9,900 nt of DNA from Anaerolineae bacterium (GTDB lineage Bacteria; Chloroflexota; Anaerolineae; B4-G1; SLSP01): contig JAFGNI010000324.1 in NCBI GenBank assembly GCA_016927095.1, forward strand, positions 1 to 9,900. Reading direction: 5' to 3'. This document shows positions 6,089 to 9,900 of this stretch, in pieces. Within the stretch, counting starts at the first letter, position 1. Each line of letters opens with the position of its first letter. The notes beneath the pieces are model-generated. The model was not told the DNA's origin and searched no databases. It was given only the letters and a program-made list of their open reading frames with translations. A program made the translations under genes and the position numbers.

Positions 6089-7069
6089 ATGAAAACGCTG
6101 GAAAACTGTCAGCGGGTTCCTCGCTGGGTATCTCACATGGGTTGCCTCAAAGGGTGCCTCGACTTCCTGGGCATCGAGATCAGTGAACCATGGCTGTATG
6201 GCGGCACCGGTCACGCCTGCGTCATCAACCTGCATAAAGGGGTCTGCCCCAGCGGGCCTACGGCGTGGAACACGAGCAAGCTTTACGAGCTGGGTCCGAA
6301 CCTCGGCTACAAGATCAATGGTGTCTTCGGAGTCAAGCACCGGGATGACTTCCCTGAACTGCAGGCGCGCGCCTTCGAGCACGTCCGGCAGGCCATCGAT
6401 CAGGGCTACCCCTGCTACGGCTGGGAGCTCGAGATCCCCGAGTTCTACGTCATCTATGGATATGATGATGCGGGCCCGGACTATGAAGGCGGCTACTACT
6501 TCTCCGGTCCCGGCTGCGACGAGGGCAAGGGCCCTAAGTCCTGGAAGGAGCTCGGGGACACCGGCATCGGTGTGCTTGAGGTCTACAGCGTCGCCCCCGG
6601 CGAGCCCGCCGACGACGTCACCACCGTCAAAGCTGCCCTGAGCTTTGCGCTGGAGCATGCAGCCAACCCCAAGGAGTGGATCTGGGAGGACTACGCCTCC
6701 GGCGTCAATGGTTTCGACAACTGGATCGGGGCCCTCGAGGCGGGCAAAGCCTCCGATATGGGCATGCGCTACAACACCGGCGTCTGGCTGGAGTGCCGGC
6801 AGAACGCCGTCGGCTTCCTGCGGGAGGCCAAGGCGCGGCTTCCGGGCAGGGCCGGCAACCTCTTCGATGAGGCAGCGGCCCACTATCAAGTCGTGACCGA
6901 TCACCTCAAGAAGGTCTCCGAAATCTGCCCTTGGTCCTATGAGGCCGATGACGAGGCGGTGCTGCCCGTCAACGCCAACAGCGAAGCCGCCGTCAAAGCC
7001 CTTCGGACCGCCAGGGAGGCCGAGGCCGCCGGGCTCGCGACGCTGCAGAAGATCGTTGCTGTGCTGTAG
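6089..7069 (+). CDS. BtrH/C39-like cysteine-peptidase-fold protein, function unknown
   Basis: A 326-residue soluble protein. The ATG at 6089 follows AAGGAGA at ideal distance, so it is preferred over an upstream in-frame GTG at 6071 that lies inside that site. The N-terminal half resembles BtrH N-terminal/C39-like papain-fold proteins: a cysteine in a helix start (HMGCLKGCLDFLGI, residues 16-29, C19 and C23), a GGTGHACVIN strand (38-47, H42), and a second strand-turn block, YGWELEIPEFYVIYGYDD (110-127). In this fold Cys-His-Asp perform thioester or amide chemistry such as acyl or peptidyl transfer. Which residues are catalytic here I cannot settle; C19 with H42 is one option. CPSGPTAW (53-60) is a further distinctive block. 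Residues about 175-326 are helical (for example YASGVNGFDNWIGALE). The protein has eleven conserved-looking Cys and His positions and no signal peptide. It is monocistronic with its own promoter and faces away from the AI-2E gene. A known BtrH transfers an acyl chain in butirosin synthesis; nothing nearby suggests that pathway. Confidence 0.6.
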   Translation: MKTLENCQRVPRWVSHMGCLKGCLDFLGIEISEPWLYGGTGHACVINLHKGVCPSGPTAWNTSKLYELGPNLGYKINGVFGVKHRDDFPELQARAFEHVRQAIDQGYPCYGWELEIPEFYVIYGYDDAGPDYEGGYYFSGPGCDEGKGPKSWKELGDTGIGVLEVYSVAPGEPADDVTTVKAALSFALEHAANPKEWIWEDYASGVNGFDNWIGALEAGKASDMGMRYNTGVWLECRQNAVGFLREAKARLPGRAGNLFDEAAAHYQVVTDHLKKVSEICPWSYEADDEAVLPVNANSEAAVKALRTAREAEAAGLATLQKIVAVL

Positions 7070-7149
7070 GAAACAAGGGATAAGGGAACAGGAGCGCAGC
7101 GTGAACCAATGGAACTAGACGATCAGACCGATCCGCGCCGGCGATCTGG

Positions 7150-7378
7150 ATGACGATGGCTTTCGCAGAGGATGCAGAGCGCCTGCCGTGGTGGGTCGAG
7201 ACCGGAAGCGAGACGGTCAAGACACAAGTGGACCAGGCGCTCGCTGAGGGTCGAGATCTCAAGGACATCGTCGCGCGGCTAATGGTCCTACGCCTTGTCT
7301 GAGGAGGAGCAGGCAAGGCTCCTTAGCACCCGTGTGCTAGCACGCTTGGGAATCGCCTGCGCGTATGGGTCAATCTAG
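7150..7378 (+). pseudogene. Frameshifted remnant of a small unrecognised gene
   Basis: Two adjacent open stretches in different frames read like pieces of one small protein. The first (7150-7302, 50 codons) contains AERLPWWVETGSE and VDQALAEGRDLKDIVARL. The second, one base out of phase and open from 7283 to the TAG at 7376-7378, reads YALSEEEQARLLSTRVLARLG. Both are amphipathic-helix-like with the codon usage of the neighbouring genes. Joining them near 7280-7290 would give a protein of roughly 75 residues. The first ATG has no ribosome binding site, and the frame is open upstream only back to a stop at 7102-7104, so the 5' end may be lost too. Apart from this remnant and the inverted repeats after it, I see nothing else coding in 7070-7476. 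I do not recognise the family. It could be non-coding sequence with chance open frames. Confidence 0.35.
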
Positions 7379-7396
7379 CCCTATACTATAGGCTAG
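7375..7396. repeat. Interrupted palindrome CTAG-CCTATA-c-TATAGG-CTAG
   Basis: The arms CTAG(c)CCTATA (7375-7385) and TATAGGCTAG (7387-7396) are complementary around C7386 except for one extra C at 7379. It contains TATACT (7382-7387), which would be the best -10 candidate for the DinB-like gene, although no good -35 precedes it. It lies about 80 bases before that gene's ATG and could be an operator or an RNA hairpin. Confidence 0.4.
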
Positions 7397-7400
7397 CAGA

Positions 7401-7429
7401 GCCAGCCAAACGGCACCGCGTTGGCTGAC
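7401..7429 (+). promoter_or_regulatory. Leader hairpin upstream of the DinB-like gene
   Basis: CAGCCAA (7403-7409) pairs with TTGGCTG (7421-7427) across an 11-base loop, extended by one more pair past a C/A mismatch (G7401-C7429). No U-tract follows, so this is not an intrinsic terminator. A further weak stem, GGTG (7436-7439) with CACC (7445-7448), lies between it and the ribosome binding site. Any regulatory role is inferred. Confidence 0.35.
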
Positions 7430-7476
7430 CAGGATGGTGTCTGGCACCGAGAAGATACGAGCAAGGAGGGAAGACC

Positions 7477-7956
7477 ATGCATCCGCTAGTTGCCGAACTG
7501 AAGGAGCAGTACCTCTACACCTTGGGCATGTACGAGCGTGTGTTGCAGGCATGCACGGACGAGATCTGGGACAAGTCTTACGCGGGCATCCCCTTCTGGC
7601 GGGAAGCCTACCATACCATCTTCTGGCTGCACACCTTCTTGGGGACCGAGGACAAGGTCTTCCATCCGCAGCCTTTCGGCAGGGATATCGACCCACAGTT
7701 GACCACGCCACCCAACGCCACCTGCGCCTGTATGGAGGCACGCCAGTACGCCTTGGAGACCAAGGGCTATGTCGAAGAGGTTTTTGACAAGCTGACCCTT
7801 CCCGCGCTCACCGAGGAGAAGCACGCCTGGTGTGGCGAGTTCCGCACCGTCTACCACCGTCTCCTCTACGGGCTACGGCACGGACAGCACCACATCGGCA
7901 GGCTCACAGCCTTTCTTCACCTTGAGGGGGTCAAGGTCGACGCCTGGCAAGGCTAA
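7477..7956 (+). CDS. DinB-like four-helix-bundle metal-binding protein
   Basis: A 159-residue protein, normal length for the DinB/YfiT superfamily of divalent-metal four-helix bundles, whose members include thiol-dependent (mycothiol or bacillithiol) transferases and many uncharacterised proteins. The presumed metal triad is H46 in the second helix (WREAYHTIFWLHTF, 41-54) and H135 with H139 in the last (RHGQHHIGRL, 134-143). The middle (64-82) is a proline-rich loop, and three cysteines occur at 83, 85 and 119. It has no signal peptide, so it is cytoplasmic. The ATG follows AAGGAGGGAAG at the right spacing. It is the first gene of a close-packed group: the next start is 9 bases after its stop. 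The name derives from damage inducibility of the founding member; there is no LexA-like site in front of this copy. Substrate unknown. Confidence 0.75.
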   Translation: MHPLVAELKEQYLYTLGMYERVLQACTDEIWDKSYAGIPFWREAYHTIFWLHTFLGTEDKVFHPQPFGRDIDPQLTTPPNATCACMEARQYALETKGYVEEVFDKLTLPALTEEKHAWCGEFRTVYHRLLYGLRHGQHHIGRLTAFLHLEGVKVDAWQG

Positions 7957-7965
7957 ATCGAACAG

Positions 7966-8370
7966 ATGACCAACGTGAGGGATGAGGCCGCCCTAGCACA
8001 GTGGCTGCTAGCGGAAGGCGGACCTGCCATCCGCTACCGCACGGCGACAGAACTGCTGGACACGCCGCCTTCAGACGTGACAGAGCTTCTTGCGGATCTC
8101 ACCAGCTACGGCATGGTGCAGACCTGGGTCGATCGGCTCAGGCCGCCCGAACGTGGTAGCTTGGCCAACCTCCACGGATCGCATCCCGACGCCTTTGAGA
8201 ACATCTGCGCTAAGCTCTACGAGCTCGGCATCCGACCCGGGATGGTACCGGCCTACGATGCTAAGCTCCAGCCCTACCGGCGCTATGCAACGGATGGGGT
8301 GCAGGGCTTTAGCGCCATCTGCCTGATGGCGCCCCTCAACATACGCAAGATCAAGCAACGCGTGGGCTGA
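7966..8370 (+). CDS. Short protein resembling the N-terminal part of a toroid-fold (cyclase-like) family; possibly truncated
   Basis: A 134-residue protein. AQWLLAEGGPAIRYRTATELL (residues 11-31) resembles the opening helix pair of uncharacterised squalene-cyclase-like or alpha/alpha-toroid proteins, where 'WLLE...P.vRY.tl..LL' is common. GSLANLHGSHPDAFENICAK (64-83) and LYELGIRPGMVPAYD (84-98) are the other family-like blocks. As I recall these proteins they are two to three times longer, so this looks like the front part only, ending in an unrelated basic tail (NIRKIKQRVG). It has no cysteine or acid motif marking an active site. Only a weak AAGG about 14 bases upstream serves as ribosome binding site, so translation may depend on the DinB-like gene 9 bases before. 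Its stop is 5 bases before the pectate lyase-like start. It may be a functional short version or a gene remnant. Confidence 0.5.
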   Translation: MTNVRDEAALAQWLLAEGGPAIRYRTATELLDTPPSDVTELLADLTSYGMVQTWVDRLRPPERGSLANLHGSHPDAFENICAKLYELGIRPGMVPAYDAKLQPYRRYATDGVQGFSAICLMAPLNIRKIKQRVG

Positions 8371-8375
8371 GGGCG

Positions 8376-9647
8376 ATGAGCAAGCTAGCCGCCGTAGGCG
8401 CCCTGGTACTGACAGCACTGCTGGTGCCAGCGTGCAGTGTGCCCCTACCACCCGCTGGCCCGCCGGAGCCGGCGTTTCTGCTTCCCAGCACACCGGGAGG
8501 CCTGGATGGCCGCGTCCTGACCGTGACGACCCTCGACTCGACGGGCCCCGGCTCGCTCAAAGCTGCGATCGGCGCTCGGGGGCCCCGCGTGATCGTCTTC
8601 GAGGTGGGTGGCGTCATCGACCTGGCGCAGCAGACCCTGGTCATCGACGAGCCCTTCGTCACTGTGGCGGGGCAGACGGCGCCTCATCCGGGCATCACGC
8701 TCATCCGGGGCGGGGTCCTCATCACGACCCATGACGTCTCAATCCGCCACATCCGCGTGCGGCCCGGGGACGCCGGACAGCCGCGCCGCAGCGGCTGGGA
8801 GCCTGACGGCATCTCGACGTCTGGTCGCCTGGCCTACAACATCGTCATCGACCACTGCTCCGTCACCTGGGGCGTGGACGAGAACCTCAGCGCCTCCGGC
8901 CCCCAGCACGCGGGCCGCGCCGGGACATCACACGCCATCACCTTCAGCAACAACATCGTGGCGGAGGCGCTCCGGAGGGCTTCCCATTCTGAGGGCGCCC
9001 ACTCCAAGGGGTCGCTGATCCACGACCACGTGACCCAAGTCGCCATCATCCGTAACCTCTACGCGCACAACAGCGACCGGAATCCTTACTTCAAGCCGGA
9101 CGCCACGGGCGTTGTGGCCAACAACGTCATCTACAACCCAGGGCAGGTTGCCATCTCGATGGACTATGTGACCCAGGAATACCGCGGGCGGGAGGATGAG
9201 CTGCGACCGGCTCGCGTGTCCGTGGTGGGCAACGTGCTGCAGTATGGACCAAACACTCCCTTCTTCCTCGCCCTGGTGTCGGGTCGGGGGGAGGTATACC
9301 TGGAGGACAACCTCCCCCTAAGGCGTAACGATAGAGCTGCCCCACGGACGCTGGGCCGTCTCTCGATCAGTGATCAGCCGCCGATTTGGGTCGGTGGTAT
9401 CGCGGTATTGCCCGGCGGCGAAACCCTCGACTATGTGCTCGCGAACGCTGGCGCGCGTCCGTGGGACCGCGACGCCGTGGACCGGCGGATCATCGAATCG
9501 GTTCGCGCGGGCAGCGGCACCATCATCGACAGTCAGGAGGATGTGGGCGGCTATCCGGACCACGCCATGACCTATCGAACGCTCGAGATCCCGGAATCGG
9601 ACGTCGAGAGCTGGTTGGCCTCATTCGAGAACGCCGCGCAGGAGTAG
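8376..9647 (+). CDS. Lipoprotein related to family 1 pectate lyases
   Basis: A 423-residue exported protein. Residues 1-19 are a lipoprotein signal with lipobox LVPAC and C20 as the lipidated cysteine, then a proline-rich linker (22-40), so it should be tethered to the outer face of the cytoplasmic membrane. The rest fits a PL1-like right-handed beta-helix: GPGSLKAAI and VIVFEVGGVIDL (57-83), TVAGQTAP (96-103), VIDHCSVTWGVDENLS (157-172, including the vWiDH-like core), SHSEGAHSKGSLIHD (203-217), and RNPYFK (235-240), close to the RxPxxR signature bearing the catalytic arginine (R235). The ending DAVDRRIIESVRAGSG (366-381) and DSQEDVGGYP (385-394) is usual for bacterial members. PL1 enzymes cleave polygalacturonate by calcium-dependent beta-elimination; whether this one is active on pectin is inferred. 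Translation starts 5 bases after the previous stop, with GAGGG very close to the ATG. No other pectin-use genes are nearby. Confidence 0.8.
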   Translation: MSKLAAVGALVLTALLVPACSVPLPPAGPPEPAFLLPSTPGGLDGRVLTVTTLDSTGPGSLKAAIGARGPRVIVFEVGGVIDLAQQTLVIDEPFVTVAGQTAPHPGITLIRGGVLITTHDVSIRHIRVRPGDAGQPRRSGWEPDGISTSGRLAYNIVIDHCSVTWGVDENLSASGPQHAGRAGTSHAITFSNNIVAEALRRASHSEGAHSKGSLIHDHVTQVAIIRNLYAHNSDRNPYFKPDATGVVANNVIYNPGQVAISMDYVTQEYRGREDELRPARVSVVGNVLQYGPNTPFFLALVSGRGEVYLEDNLPLRRNDRAAPRTLGRLSISDQPPIWVGGIAVLPGGETLDYVLANAGARPWDRDAVDRRIIESVRAGSGTIIDSQEDVGGYPDHAMTYRTLEIPESDVESWLASFENAAQE

Positions 9648-9725
9648 CATCGGACAGGACTAGGCAGCCCGGGTTCATCCAAGACGCCACCATTGGGAGG
9701 CCAAACAAGACACGAAGGAGCTCGA

Positions 9726-9900
9726 ATGCCGTTTGCGAAGAAGTTCCGTGCGATGATGGACTTCCCCTTTCCGGGGGATCGGGTCGGCGACTTCCTGGTC
9801 GAGAGCGTAAGCGTTGAGGATGAGTGGGGACATCCCGAGGGCTACGTCTACGCGGTCCGGATGGTCTTCCAAGGTCCGGGCGGGAAGCAGGGCCTGCTCC
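9726..9900 (+). CDS. N-terminal part of an uncharacterised protein, cut by the window edge
   Basis: The visible 58 residues begin MPFAKKFRAMMDFPFPGD, preceded by GAAGGAGC about 6 bases before the ATG, a strong ribosome binding site. The segment reads as a basic helix, a loop (DFPFPGDRVGDF) and then beta strands (FLVESVSVED, YVYAVRMVFQGPGG). It has no signal peptide or membrane span in the visible part. I have an impression of similar hypothetical proteins in Chloroflexota but know no function. It lies 78 bp after the pectate lyase-like gene in the same direction; I see no terminator or clear promoter between them, so co-transcription is possible. Confidence 0.65.
   Translation, partial: MPFAKKFRAMMDFPFPGDRVGDFLVESVSVEDEWGHPEGYVYAVRMVFQGPGGKQGLL

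Noticed and set aside
5924..6904. Minus-strand open frame of 326 codons opposite the BtrH-like gene
   Set aside because: It is the antisense shadow of a GC-rich gene. It has low-complexity Val/Ala/Gly/Asp composition and no recognisable motif, and the plus-strand gene has a promoter, ribosome binding site and family-like blocks.
7334..7343. Perfect 10-bp palindrome GTGCTAGCAC
   Set aside because: It lies inside the second open piece of the small gene remnant, has no loop, and is short enough to be chance.

Overview
This GC-rich bacterial window looks like Chloroflexota (Anaerolineae or Caldilineae type), although no rRNA or phylogenetic marker gene is present to prove it. The main clues are the secreted beta-helix protein ending in a YLPLVLR tail, a C-terminus I recall from many extracellular proteins of that phylum, and the general mix of genes. 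The density is typical of a chromosome. I see no tRNA, rRNA, CRISPR array, transposase, integrase or phage gene.

Layout. At the left edge (1-131) is the start of a minus-strand gene of unknown function. A 176-bp divergent intergenic region follows, with a well-formed extended -10 promoter and two dyads. It leads into a two-gene plus-strand operon (308-2310). The first gene encodes a condensation-fold (CoA-dependent acyltransferase-like, 'alcohol acetyltransferase') enzyme. The second, overlapping it by 16 bp, encodes a membrane protein with an N-terminal zinc ribbon (DUF6320-like). The operon converges, with only 17 bp between stop codons, on two minus-strand genes. These are a secreted right-handed beta-helix protein with a choice-of-anchor Q-like C-terminus (2328-4427) and, upstream of it, an AI-2E/PerM family membrane transporter (4691-5836). 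Between them lies a minus-strand promoter matching the sigma-70 consensus exactly (TTGACA, 17 bp, TATAAT). A 10-bp inverted repeat flanks its -10 element.

From 5993 rightward all genes are on the plus strand. A cysteine-rich protein resembling the BtrH/C39-like cysteine-peptidase fold (6089-7069) has its own extended -10 promoter, with a LexA-box-like sequence in the spacer. A 407-bp stretch (7070-7476) holds a small, apparently frameshifted gene remnant and a cluster of inverted repeats. Next comes a tight run of three genes: a DinB-like metal-binding four-helix protein (7477-7956), a short protein that looks like the N-terminal part of a larger toroid-type family (7966-8370), and a lipoprotein related to family 1 pectate lyases (8376-9647). 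A separate uncharacterised gene begins at 9726 and runs off the right edge.

Functionally the window mixes cell-surface items (two beta-helix proteins, a membrane transporter, a zinc-ribbon membrane protein) with small cytoplasmic enzymes. I see no complete, obviously new multigene system. The most promising leads are the acyltransferase/zinc-ribbon membrane pair and the operator-like dyads placed over strong promoters. All family assignments are from recognised motifs, not database searches.
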